Source of the DNA: CAMCHP01 sp036835325
Lineage (GTDB): Bacteria > Bacteroidota > Bacteroidia > Flavobacteriales_D > Sanyastnellaceae
DNA length: 54,145 nt
Reading direction: 5' to 3'
NCBI GenBank assembly: GCA_036835325.1
Contig: DAITMF010000020.1
Span: 1-54,145 of the forward strand
The notes beneath the pieces are model-generated. The model was not told the origin of the DNA. It worked only from the letters and a program-made list of their open reading frames with translations, and did not search any database. A program made the position numbers and the translations under genes. Below are positions 39,570 through 47,723 of this stretch, piece by piece (positions within the stretch are counted from its first letter, which is position 1; each line of letters starts with the position of its first letter).

Positions 39570-41819
39570 TTATTGAACATCCTGAAAGTTCACGGCAGCA
39601 GTGGGTGCAGTTTCCGGAGCTGTTTCGTGCTTCGGAGAGGAGTCACCATGGGCTTCGGTTGCTGTATGCCCGCCGAGGATTGGGGCAATCACCAATCCAA
39701 CCAAACAGGTCAATTTGATGAGGATGTTCATTGATGGTCCTGAAGTGTCTTTGAATGGGTCACCTACGGTGTCACCCGTAACGGCTGCTTTGTGAGCGTC
39801 AGAGCCTTTGTAGGTCATTTCGCCGTTGATCATCACACCGGCTTCAAATGACTTCTTGGCATTGTCCCATGCGCCACCGGCGTTGTTTTGGAAAATCGCC
39901 CAAAGAACACCTGAAACGGCTACACCTGCCATGTACGAACCGAGTGCCTCAGCGCCCATTACGAATCCGATAACGATAGGGGTGATGATGGTGATCGCAC
40001 CCGGTAGCATCATTTCGCGCAGTGCGGCCTTGGTGCTAATGTCAACGCACTTGCCGTATTCGGGCTGTCCGGTGCCTTCCATAATACCAGGAATTTCGCG
40101 GAACTGACGACGCACCTCGTTCACCATATCCATTGCGGCACGGCCAACTGACTGCATGGCCAAAGCAGAGAACACCACCGGAATCATACCTCCGATGAAG
40201 AGCGCTGCAAGAACGTCGGCTTTGAAGATGTTGATGCCTTCGATGCCGGTGAAGGTCACGTAAGCAGCGAAAAGGGCCAAAGCGGTGAGTGCTGCCGATG
40301 CGATGGCGAAGCCTTTACCTACTGCTGCGGTGGTGTTACCCACCGAGTCGAGAATGTCGGTGCGTGTGCGCACTTCTTTCGGAAGTTCGCTCATTTCAGC
40401 AATACCACCTGCGTTGTCGGCAATCGGGCCAAAAGCGTCGATGGCCAATTGCATAGCGGTGGTGGCCATCATGGCCGATGCGGCAATGGCCACACCGTAG
40501 AAACCGGCGAGCTCGTAAGAGCCCCAAATGGCTGCTGCAAAAAGAATCACCGAAGAGGCAGTTGACTTCATACCTGTTGCCAAACCGGCGATGATGTTGG
40601 TCGCTGCGCCGGTTGACGAGTTCTGTACGATGTTGAGTACAGGTTTTTTACCAAGTGCAGTGTAGTATTCGGTGAAGGCTGAGATGAGCCATCCTACTGC
40701 CAGACCAACGAGGGTGGCGTAGAATACGTGGCGGCTGGGTACTGCAATACGTCCTTCTCCAAAGAAGTTCATGTGGATGGTTTCAGGGAGCATCCATGCA
40801 ATCAAGAACCAGCATGCGACAACGGTTAACGCAATTGAGACATAGTTACCGAGGTTCAGTGCGCTTTGTACTTGGGCTTCTTTTGCATTTTCAGATTTGA
40901 TGCGCACGAAGAAGGTTCCGATGATTGAAGCAATGATGCCTACCGCTGCAATCACAAGCGGTAGGATGATAGGGCCCATGTTGTTGAACGCATCCGTGAA
41001 GGGTGCGCCGGCTTCGGTGGCCATATCTTTAATAATGTAGTTACCGAGCACCATTGCGGCAAGCACGGTGGCCACGTATGAGCCAAAAAGGTCAGCACCC
41101 ATACCTGCAACGTCGCCCACGTTATCACCCACGTTGTCGGCGATGGTCGCCGGGTTGCGTGGGTCGTCTTCAGGAATTCCGGCTTCCACTTTACCTACGA
41201 GGTCAGCGCCTACGTCGGCCGCTTTGGTATAAATACCACCGCCCACGCGTGCAAAGAGTGCAATTGACTCAGCGCCCAGAGAGAAGCCGGCAAGGGCTTC
41301 GAGGGTCATGGTCATTTGGTTGTAAAAGTCACCGCCTTCAGTCACAAACATTGATAGGAACACGATGAAGAAGATGCTCAACCCGAATACTGCGAGTCCG
41401 GCTACGCCGAGGCCCATAACGGTTCCACCACCGAACGAAACCTTGAGGGCTTCGATGATGCTGGTGCGCGCTGCTTGGGTGGTGCGCACGTTGGCAGCGG
41501 TTGCGATGCGCATGCCGATATTACCTGCGAGTGCAGAAAATACTGCACCAACGACAAAGGCAATGATGATGGTCCAGTGAGTGGTCGGTACAACGTATGA
41601 GATTACGCCGAGCAAAGCACCGGCGATAACCACGAAAATGGCCAATATGCGGTATTCAGCAGCAAGGAATGCCAAGGCGCCCTCGCGAATGTAGCGCGCG
41701 ATGTCGCTCATGCGCTCGTCTCCTGAGCTGAGTTTGTTAATCCAGGCTGCTTTGATGCCCATAAATATTAAGCCGATGATGGCTAGGGCAGGAACGAAGT
41801 AAAGAATGTTTTGCTCCAT
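39570..41819 (-). CDS. hppA: Membrane-bound ion-translocating pyrophosphatase
   Basis: This enzyme uses PPi hydrolysis to pump protons or sodium ions across the inner membrane. The 749-residue protein has about 16 membrane helices and the PPi-binding motifs DVGADLVGKVE, DDPRNPATIADNVGDNVGD and, near the C-terminus, GDTVGDPFKDTSGPSMN. The stretch GNTTAAVGKGFA carries Ala at the position that separates K+-dependent (Ala) from K+-independent (Lys) enzymes, so it should need potassium. Whether it pumps H+ or Na+ cannot be told from this. It has a canonical promoter. Confidence 0.95.
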   Translation of the reverse strand: MEQNILYFVPALAIIGLIFMGIKAAWINKLSSGDERMSDIARYIREGALAFLAAEYRILAIFVVIAGALLGVISYVVPTTHWTIIIAFVVGAVFSALAGNIGMRIATAANVRTTQAARTSIIEALKVSFGGGTVMGLGVAGLAVFGLSIFFIVFLSMFVTEGGDFYNQMTMTLEALAGFSLGAESIALFARVGGGIYTKAADVGADLVGKVEAGIPEDDPRNPATIADNVGDNVGDVAGMGADLFGSYVATVLAAMVLGNYIIKDMATEAGAPFTDAFNNMGPIILPLVIAAVGIIASIIGTFFVRIKSENAKEAQVQSALNLGNYVSIALTVVACWFLIAWMLPETIHMNFFGEGRIAVPSRHVFYATLVGLAVGWLISAFTEYYTALGKKPVLNIVQNSSTGAATNIIAGLATGMKSTASSVILFAAAIWGSYELAGFYGVAIAASAMMATTAMQLAIDAFGPIADNAGGIAEMSELPKEVRTRTDILDSVGNTTAAVGKGFAIASAALTALALFAAYVTFTGIEGINIFKADVLAALFIGGMIPVVFSALAMQSVGRAAMDMVNEVRRQFREIPGIMEGTGQPEYGKCVDISTKAALREMMLPGAITIITPIVIGFVMGAEALGSYMAGVAVSGVLWAIFQNNAGGAWDNAKKSFEAGVMINGEMTYKGSDAHKAAVTGDTVGDPFKDTSGPSMNILIKLTCLVGLVIAPILGGHTATEAHGDSSPKHETAPETAPTAAVNFQDVQ

Positions 41820-41857
41820 GGTTGTTTCGTTTCGGTTTACGGTTTCGGGAAGGCGCG

Positions 41858-41887
41858 CAAAAATACCCCTTTCGGGAACTCTTGCAA
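41858..41887 (-). promoter_or_regulatory. hppA promoter
   Basis: On the minus strand TTG (41887-41885), 19 bases, TATTTTTG (41865-41858): canonical. The leader is about 35 nt. Confidence 0.8.
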
Positions 41888-41909
41888 ATTCTGAAATCCG
41901 TAGGGTAGG

Positions 41910-42893
41910 TTATTTGGTTACGTAAAGGAGTTCTTTTGCTGTGCGAACAACATCGCCAACGTTTGGCAATGCAGCGTCAATCAACGATTGCGCAAACGGG
42001 AATGGGGTGTCGCTTTGTGTCAAGCGACGAATGGGCGCATCGAGGTAGTCGAATGCATTGGCTTGCACACGGTAAGCCACCTCAGTCGAAATGCTGTTCA
42101 CCGGGAAGGCTTCTTCGAGGACGATCAGTCGGTTGGTTTTCTTTACCGAAGCGATGATGGTGTCGATGTCGAGCGGACGAATGGTACGCAAGTCAATCAC
42201 TTCAGCACTGATGCCCTCTTTCTCCAACTCTTCGGCTGCTGCAAGGGCGGTCTTCATGATTTTACCGAATGACACGATGGTTACATCGGTGCCTTTGCGC
42301 TTCACATCGGCCACGCCAATCGGGATAAGGTATTCACCCTCAGGTACAAGACCTTTGTCGCCGTACATTTTTTCACTTTCCATGATCAGTACCGGGTCGT
42401 TGTCACGGATGGCCGACTTCAACAACCCTTTCATATCGTAAGGGTTTGAAGGCGTGATGACTTTGAGGCCGGGAATGTGCGCGTACATCGACTCGAAGCT
42501 CTGCGAGTGGGTCGCAGCGAGCTGACCGGCTTGGGCGTTTGGTCCGCGGAACACAATGGGCACACTGTACTGACCGCCTGACATTTGCAGCATTTTCGCT
42601 GCGCTGTTGATGATTTGGTCGGCGGCAAGGATGGCAAAGTTCCAGGTCATGAATTCAACGATCGGACGAAGTCCGTTCATTGCTGCGCCCACTGCTATGC
42701 CGGCGAAGCCAAGCTCAGCGATTGGCGTATCGATTACACGGCGCGGGCCGAATTCATCGAGCATGCCTTTACTTGCTTTGTATGCACCGTTGTATTCGGC
42801 AACTTCCTCGCCCAACAAAAATACGCGCTCATCGCGGCGCATTTCTTCAGTCATCGCTTCCTGGACGGCTTCGCGGAATTGAATTTCTCTCAT
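41910..42893 (-). CDS. pdhB: Pyruvate dehydrogenase E1 component, beta subunit
   Basis: The beta subunit of the thiamine-diphosphate-dependent E1 enzyme, which decarboxylates pyruvate on the way to acetyl-CoA. The 327-residue protein starts MREIQFREAVQEAMTEEMRR, contains RVIDTPIAELGFAGIAVGAA, GGQYSVPIVFRGPNAQAGQL, HSQSFESMYAHIPGLKVITP, and the C-terminal IVLEEAFPVNSISTEVAYRV transketolase fold. The alpha subunit is not next to it. A branched-chain E1 beta is possible but less likely given the RGPNAQAGQ stretch. Confidence 0.92.
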   Translation of the reverse strand: MREIQFREAVQEAMTEEMRRDERVFLLGEEVAEYNGAYKASKGMLDEFGPRRVIDTPIAELGFAGIAVGAAMNGLRPIVEFMTWNFAILAADQIINSAAKMLQMSGGQYSVPIVFRGPNAQAGQLAATHSQSFESMYAHIPGLKVITPSNPYDMKGLLKSAIRDNDPVLIMESEKMYGDKGLVPEGEYLIPIGVADVKRKGTDVTIVSFGKIMKTALAAAEELEKEGISAEVIDLRTIRPLDIDTIIASVKKTNRLIVLEEAFPVNSISTEVAYRVQANAFDYLDAPIRRLTQSDTPFPFAQSLIDAALPNVGDVVRTAKELLYVTK

Positions 42894-42916
42894 CGTTGTA
42901 TCCTTGAATTGAGCGG

Positions 42917-42924
42917 CAAAATTA
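42917..42924 (-). promoter_or_regulatory. pdhB -7 box
   Basis: On the minus strand TAATTTTG matches TAnnTTTG and is followed by CCGC, giving a leader of about 20 nt. No TTG at -33. Confidence 0.55.
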
Positions 42925-43056
42925 GCAATAAATCACTTGGATTCGCGGTGTTTTTTTCTGACTTGGGGGGATGGATTTCCAGCAGTGTGTTCATCGGCCT
43001 GTCTGCGCCCCAAGCGCACGCTGTGGTGGCGGTGTGAGAAACCACTTCGTGTACCG

Positions 43057-43079
43057 AACAAGCTCAGCATTTGCTTGTT
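43057..43079. promoter_or_regulatory. Inverted repeat upstream of the photolyase operon
   Basis: AACAAGC (43057-43063) and GCTTGTT (43073-43079) are perfect inverted repeats separated by 9 bases, ending 8 bases before the first ATG of the operon. This could be an operator or an RNA hairpin covering the ribosome-binding region. No TAnnTTTG box is seen nearby. Confidence 0.4.
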
Positions 43080-43087
43080 GTAAAGGC

Positions 43088-43255
43088 ATGTTTGGACTAT
43101 TCAAAAAAGACCCCATCGCGAAGCTCGAAAAGGAGCACCGTGAAGCATTGGCCAAGGCCTTTGAACTGAGCAAAGTCGATCGCAGAAAGGCCGATGAGCT
43201 TACTGCCCGTGCCGCTGAAATCGAACGTGAAATCGAGAAACTCAGATCGAAATGA
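43088..43255 (+). CDS. Lacal_2735 family small protein
   Basis: The 55-residue protein MFGLFKKDPIAKLEKEHREA... is a charged two-helix (coiled-coil) protein ending in EREIEKLRSK. Its length, the MFGLFKK start and the repeated heptads match the Bacteroidota Lacal_2735 family, whose function is unknown. The ATG at 43088 was chosen over a longer open frame whose upstream part is cysteine-rich noise. The stop overlaps the SDR start (ATGA), so it is the first gene of the operon. Confidence 0.75.
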   Translation: MFGLFKKDPIAKLEKEHREALAKAFELSKVDRRKADELTARAAEIEREIEKLRSK

Positions 43256-43947
43256 GAACCATTGCAGTTATTGGCGACTCAAAAGGCATCGGCGAAGCAC
43301 TGCGGAACCGTTTGTTGAGTGAAGGCCACCGAGTTATTGGCGTTTCACGATCGGGAGGCTTTTCAGGTCATGCGAAATACACCCCAATTACCGCAGATGC
43401 TGTCGCTTCGGCGGTCGATTTTACCAGCGTCACCAATCGCCTAGACGGCCTTGTTTACTGTCCGGGAAGCATCACCCTGAAACCCTTCACATCGCTTCGC
43501 GAAGAACACTTGCTCGACGATTTGAGGATCAATTACTTGGGTGCTTTCCAGAACATACAGGCCAATTTGAAACTACTGAAGGCGGGAAGTCATCCTTCAG
43601 TAGTGCTGTTCAGCACGGTAGCCGTTGGAACGGGCATGCCTTTTCACGCTTCAATCTCGGCCGCCAAGGCAGCCGTTGAGGGATTGACTCGTTCGTTGGC
43701 TGCTGAGTTGGCACCCCTGATTCGGGTCAATGCCATCGCGCCTTCGCTCACCGATACCTCTTTGGCAGAGAATTTGCTGAACAACGAGAAGAAACAAGAA
43801 GCCGCCGCCCTGCGCCACCCCTTAAAACGGGTTGGTTCAGCCGAAGAACTTGCTGCCACAGCCGCCTTTTTGTTGGGCGAAGGCAGTGCTTGGATGAGCG
43901 GACAAATCATTCATGTCGACGGCGGAATGTCGCGCCTACGCGTATGA
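43252..43947 (+). CDS. Short-chain dehydrogenase-like protein lacking the catalytic tyrosine
   Basis: The 231-residue protein has the Rossmann motif of SDRs (IGDSKGIGEAL), a VYCPGS strand in place of NNAG, the catalytic Ser region LFSTVAVGTG, and the C-terminal GQIIHVDGGMS. The usual YxxxK is replaced by ISAAK (in PFHASISAAKAAVEGLTRSL): the lysine is kept, the tyrosine is not. It is either a non-classical reductase or a binding protein. It overlaps the genes on both sides, joining the Lacal_2735, SDR and flavin reductase genes in one translation unit. Confidence 0.82.
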   Translation: MRTIAVIGDSKGIGEALRNRLLSEGHRVIGVSRSGGFSGHAKYTPITADAVASAVDFTSVTNRLDGLVYCPGSITLKPFTSLREEHLLDDLRINYLGAFQNIQANLKLLKAGSHPSVVLFSTVAVGTGMPFHASISAAKAAVEGLTRSLAAELAPLIRVNAIAPSLTDTSLAENLLNNEKKQEAAALRHPLKRVGSAEELAATAAFLLGEGSAWMSGQIIHVDGGMSRLRV

Positions 43948-44576
43948 AACGTTTCACGCGAACCGACCTCGATGCAATGCCGCAGCGCTACAGAGCGGCA
44001 TTCGTAAACAGTTTGAGTGGCTTCAAGAGCGCATCCGTAATTGGCACGTGTGACCAACGCCAACGTACCAATTTGTGCATTGTAAGCTCAGTGGTGCACA
44101 TCGGGTCGAATCCGCCGCTGATGGCATTTGTGATGCGTCCGCCATCCGTCCCCAGAGATACCTATGAAAACATTATGCTCACACGCAGCTTCACCATCAA
44201 CCACGTTTCAACGCAGTGGGTGGCCCAGGCGCACCAAACTAGCGCACGTTATGCACAGGGAGAAAGTGAATTTGTAGCCACCGGTCTTACGCCGCTTTGG
44301 GTTGATGATTTTGAAGCACCTGCAGTGGCTGAATCGCCCTTGCGAATGGGCCTTCGGCTAGTCAATGACCTGCCCATTGAACTCAACGGGACACGGCTAA
44401 TCATTGGTGAAGTTGTTTGGACGGATGTGCCCCTCACTGCCATAACCGCTGACGGTTACCTCGATATTGAAACCATTGGTACCGCGACCATTTCAGGACT
44501 CGATAGCTACCACCGCACTGAGCGGTTAGCGCGTTACGCGTATGCCAAACCTGATCAAGACCTTAAAACGCTTTAA
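43944..44576 (+). CDS. Flavin reductase-like (FMN-binding split barrel) protein
   Basis: The 210-residue protein has the split-barrel flavin-binding fold: FVNSLSGFKSASVIGTCDQR, TNLCIVSSVVHIGSNPPLMA, FVMRPPSVPRDTYENIM, and the NHVSTQWVAQAHQTSARY segment of flavoprotein reductases. It probably reduces FMN or FAD with NAD(P)H, or acts as a flavin-binding oxygenase partner. It starts within the SDR stop (ATGA) and ends 12 bases before the photolyase gene, so it may supply reduced flavin to it; that link is inference. Confidence 0.85.
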   Translation: MKRFTRTDLDAMPQRYRAAFVNSLSGFKSASVIGTCDQRQRTNLCIVSSVVHIGSNPPLMAFVMRPPSVPRDTYENIMLTRSFTINHVSTQWVAQAHQTSARYAQGESEFVATGLTPLWVDDFEAPAVAESPLRMGLRLVNDLPIELNGTRLIIGEVVWTDVPLTAITADGYLDIETIGTATISGLDSYHRTERLARYAYAKPDQDLKTL

Positions 44577-44588
44577 GCAATTCGCGCT

Positions 44589-46058
44589 ATGCCGACCGGC
44601 TCAACCATCAGTGTGGTTTGGTTCAAGCGCGATTTGCGGCTTCGCGATCATGCGCCTTTGAAGGCTGCCATCGAAGCGGGTTTGCCCATTGTTTTTCTGT
44701 ATTTAGTCGAATCCTTGTTCGATGAGCTTGAGCAGTACAGCGATCGCCATTGGCAGTTCGTTAACGACGGTTTAGACGATCTTGACGCCCAACTTGAACG
44801 CTACGGCACCGCTGTGCTGGTGCGGCGTGGAAGCGCAGCCGAAGTGTTTGATAAACTTGCTTCCAACTTCAGAGTGCACAGTGTTTACAGCTTCGAAGAA
44901 ACGGGTTTGAAGGCCACTTATGACCGTGATCGCTTGATGAAGCGGTGGTTCAAAACGCGTAGCATCGGTTGGTACGAATTTCCATCGAACGGAGTTCAGC
45001 GCGGATTAACACGACGGGCTCAGTGGCGTGAAGAATGGTATTCAATCATGGCCCAGCCAACCGACGAGCCCAATTGGCAAAAGTTTAGGCCTGCTTTAAC
45101 ACGAAAGGCCGTATTCTCGCGCGGTGTGGTGCGTCATGACCTTGCACGTGACCCTGTTTTTCAGCGCGGAGGTGAAGGGATCGCCCTCAACGTGCTGCAT
45201 GATTTCGTCAACCACCGCGTGCGCCACTACAGCGCGAGCATATCGAAGCCCGAGGCGAGCAGGGAAGGATGCAGCAGACTCAGTGCTTACATCGCTTGGG
45301 GAAATTTGAGCATTCGGCAAGTGTACCAAGCGCAAGAAAAGGCACGGGAAAAGAAACTTCATTTGCGTCAGCTCACAGCGTTTGCTTCTCGGCTCCGTTG
45401 GCATTGTCATTTCATTCAAAAGTTCGAGAGCGAATGCCGGATGGAATTTGAAAACATCAACCGCGGCTATGATTTGCTTGATCGGGGCGATGATGACGCC
45501 CTCCTTGCAGCTTGGAAAACGGGGCATACAGGCATACCATTGGTTGACGCCTGCATGCGCTGTTTGATTTCAACGGGCTACATCAACTTTCGCATGCGGG
45601 CCATGTTGGTGTCGTTCCTCACCCAAAACCTTTGGCAGCACTGGAAACGTGGAGCCGACTACCTTGCTTCACTCTTTCTCGATTTTGAACCGGGCATCCA
45701 TTATCCCCAGTTCCAAATGCAGGCCGGTGTAACCGGAATTAACACAGTACGCATCTACAATCCGGTGAAGCAGGGTTTGGATCACGACCCGAAGGGAGAC
45801 TTCATTCGCAAATGGGTGCCTGAGCTGTCGGCCTTGTCGGGGCCTGATGTTCATGAACCTTGGAAAATGCCGCCCATGGTTGCGGTTTTGAACGGAGTCG
45901 AGCTGGGTGTCGACTATCCGTTTCCGATTGTTGATCCAGAAGCATCGGCGCGAGCCGCACGCGAGCGCATTTGGTCGCACCGTGACCATCCTGAGGTACG
46001 AAAAGAATCCGTCCGCATCCTCCTAAAACATACCCTTCCCGGTCAGCGAATGGCTTGA
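44589..46058 (+). CDS. Cryptochrome/photolyase family protein, divergent FAD domain
   Basis: The 489-residue protein has the photolyase N-terminal domain (VVWFKRDLRLRDHAPLKAAI) and a C-terminal FAD-binding domain ending in RIYNPVKQGLDHDPKGDFIR followed by KWVPEL. The segment that in class I enzymes reads WREF is here RWHCHFIQKFE, and ...GIHYPQFQMQAGVTGIN replaces the usual WNWQWAAGTG. It is therefore a cryptochrome/photolyase of a divergent group, and CPD or 6-4 repair activity cannot be assumed. Repair, light sensing or both are possible. It ends the operon that begins at 43088. Confidence 0.85.
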   Translation: MPTGSTISVVWFKRDLRLRDHAPLKAAIEAGLPIVFLYLVESLFDELEQYSDRHWQFVNDGLDDLDAQLERYGTAVLVRRGSAAEVFDKLASNFRVHSVYSFEETGLKATYDRDRLMKRWFKTRSIGWYEFPSNGVQRGLTRRAQWREEWYSIMAQPTDEPNWQKFRPALTRKAVFSRGVVRHDLARDPVFQRGGEGIALNVLHDFVNHRVRHYSASISKPEASREGCSRLSAYIAWGNLSIRQVYQAQEKAREKKLHLRQLTAFASRLRWHCHFIQKFESECRMEFENINRGYDLLDRGDDDALLAAWKTGHTGIPLVDACMRCLISTGYINFRMRAMLVSFLTQNLWQHWKRGADYLASLFLDFEPGIHYPQFQMQAGVTGINTVRIYNPVKQGLDHDPKGDFIRKWVPELSALSGPDVHEPWKMPPMVAVLNGVELGVDYPFPIVDPEASARAARERIWSHRDHPEVRKESVRILLKHTLPGQRMA

Positions 46059-46158
46059 TGGCTGACTGAAGGAGGTGAGCAATTGCATCCGTAAAAAACA
46101 CTCCAACACTTGTGAAATAATTGAAGGAGTCAACAGCTTGACCGCGCATATTCGCGGC

Positions 46159-47421
46159 ATGAACGAAGACTACCTACACTATGTATGGCGCTGCCAGCGA
46201 CTGCCCCATGGTGCCTTGAAATGCACATCGGGCAGGGAGTTGACGGTGCTTTATCAAGGCCACTGGAATCGACACAGCGGGCCTGACTTCCTTGAAGCCC
46301 GCTTGCGCATCGGACGCGAACTCTGGGTGGGCAGCGTTGAAATCCACATCAAGGCTTCCGATTGGCGCAGGCACCGCCATGCCGGTGACCCCTCGTACAA
46401 CAACGTCGTTTTGCACGTCGTACACGAGAATGACGAACCGTTGGTCAACGATGCAGGCCAAGAAGTGCCAACCCTGGAGCTAAAGGGGTTGCTCGATGAT
46501 TTGCATTGGCAGTCGTACTGTCGCTTTATCGAAACACCGAGCCATGTAGCATGCGCATCGGGTTTGCACGAAGTGTCGGATACAGCGCGTTCAATGTGGC
46601 TTCAACGCATGGGCATAGAGCGGCTTGATGAGCGCAGTGTGCGTGTTGAGCAGCTTTTGCACAGCTACCGCGGTGATTGGAACGCCGTATGGTGGCACAT
46701 GCTTTGCCGTGGATTTGGCTTCGGATTGAACAAGTATGCCTATGAACAGCTTGCAGCGAGTTTGCCGTGGCAAGCCTTGGCCAAGATAGCCGACCGTACA
46801 TTTCAATTGGAGGCATTGTTGGCGCTTCACTCCGGTTGGTTTGCCCTGGATGCTAGGCTGCGCGAGCACAAGCGTTTTGAGGACGAGTACAGCCACCTTT
46901 GCAATTTGCTGAAATTGGAGCCGGCCCACCCTGCGGTTTGGCACCGCGGACGTATGAAGCCGCAGAACCATCCGCGGGTTCGACTTGGTCAGTTGGCAGC
47001 TCTTATTCACCGAGGCAGCTTCAGCTGGAGCAGCATTGCGAATGCCGCTTCACTCGATGAGTTGAGGGCGCTGTTTGAAATACGAATGCCCACTTTGGCA
47101 TTGAACTTGGCGGCGCAACCGGGTGAAAGCGAACGCATGGGGCAGCAAAGCATTGACAGCCTTATAGCCAATGCTGCCCTGCCAATGCTCTTCTACAGAG
47201 CCCGTCATTTCGGTACTCCTGAGCAAACGGAAGCTATTTTGAGCTGGTATGAGGCCTTGCCTCCCGAAGACAATAAGTACACACGCATGTGGCAAAGCAT
47301 CGGATGGAAATCTGAAAGCTTGCTTGATAGCCAAGGCCAACTGCACCTGTTTCACAATTACTGTTCACGAAAAAAATGCTTATCTTGCTCCATTGGTACA
47401 ACTTTGCTAAACCACACTTAA
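46159..47421 (+). CDS. DUF2851 family protein
   Basis: The 420-residue protein starts MNEDYLHYVWRCQRLPHGAL, with FHSGPDF-like HSGPDFLEARLRIG, VGSVEIHIKASDW, and VVLHVVHENDEP, which match DUF2851. The family is found in Bacteroidota and has a nuclease-like core strand pattern, but its function is unknown. The ATG at 46159 was chosen over 28 further upstream codons. It ends right at the start of pspC. Confidence 0.85.
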   Translation: MNEDYLHYVWRCQRLPHGALKCTSGRELTVLYQGHWNRHSGPDFLEARLRIGRELWVGSVEIHIKASDWRRHRHAGDPSYNNVVLHVVHENDEPLVNDAGQEVPTLELKGLLDDLHWQSYCRFIETPSHVACASGLHEVSDTARSMWLQRMGIERLDERSVRVEQLLHSYRGDWNAVWWHMLCRGFGFGLNKYAYEQLAASLPWQALAKIADRTFQLEALLALHSGWFALDARLREHKRFEDEYSHLCNLLKLEPAHPAVWHRGRMKPQNHPRVRLGQLAALIHRGSFSWSSIANAASLDELRALFEIRMPTLALNLAAQPGESERMGQQSIDSLIANAALPMLFYRARHFGTPEQTEAILSWYEALPPEDNKYTRMWQSIGWKSESLLDSQGQLHLFHNYCSRKKCLSCSIGTTLLNHT

Positions 47422-47649
47422 ATGATCGCACGTACTTTAGATTTCTTCGAGCGTCAGGCCTTCGGCGTTTGCGAATGGTGGGGCCGGAAACTCGGGATCG
47501 AAGTGCACAAAGTGCGTTTGGCATTCATATACCTCAGCTGCATTGCACTTGGGTCTCCGCTTCTCATTTACCTTGTGATGGCCTTCATTCTCGAGAACAA
47601 AGATTACTTCAAGCCCCGGCGGAAGCGATCGACCATTTGGGATTTGTAA
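47422..47649 (+). CDS. PspC domain protein
   Basis: A 75-residue protein with one hydrophobic segment (VRLAFIYLSCIALGSPLLIYLVMAFIL) and the WWGRKLGI start seen in PspC-like proteins of Bacteroidota. PspC domains are membrane parts of phage-shock-type envelope responses. The start lies directly behind the DUF2851 stop, so they are probably cotranscribed. No PspA or PspB gene is present in the window. Confidence 0.8.
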   Translation: MIARTLDFFERQAFGVCEWWGRKLGIEVHKVRLAFIYLSCIALGSPLLIYLVMAFILENKDYFKPRRKRSTIWDL

Positions 47650-47696
47650 TTCATGGCTGCGGCAATAAATGCGACAACGGTATCAACGGAAAGGCC

Positions 47697-47704
47697 TATA
47701 TTTG
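47697..47704 (+). promoter_or_regulatory. -7 box of the symporter gene
   Basis: TATATTTG matches TAnnTTTG and is followed by GCCG, with about 15 nt of leader to the ATG at 47724. No TTG at -33. Confidence 0.5.
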
Positions 47705-47723
47705 GCCGAACCGAAGACCTGTT

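Noticed and set aside
47376..47723. Upstream extension of the symporter to 47376
   Set aside because: It covers pspC in another frame and lies before the -7 box at 47697.
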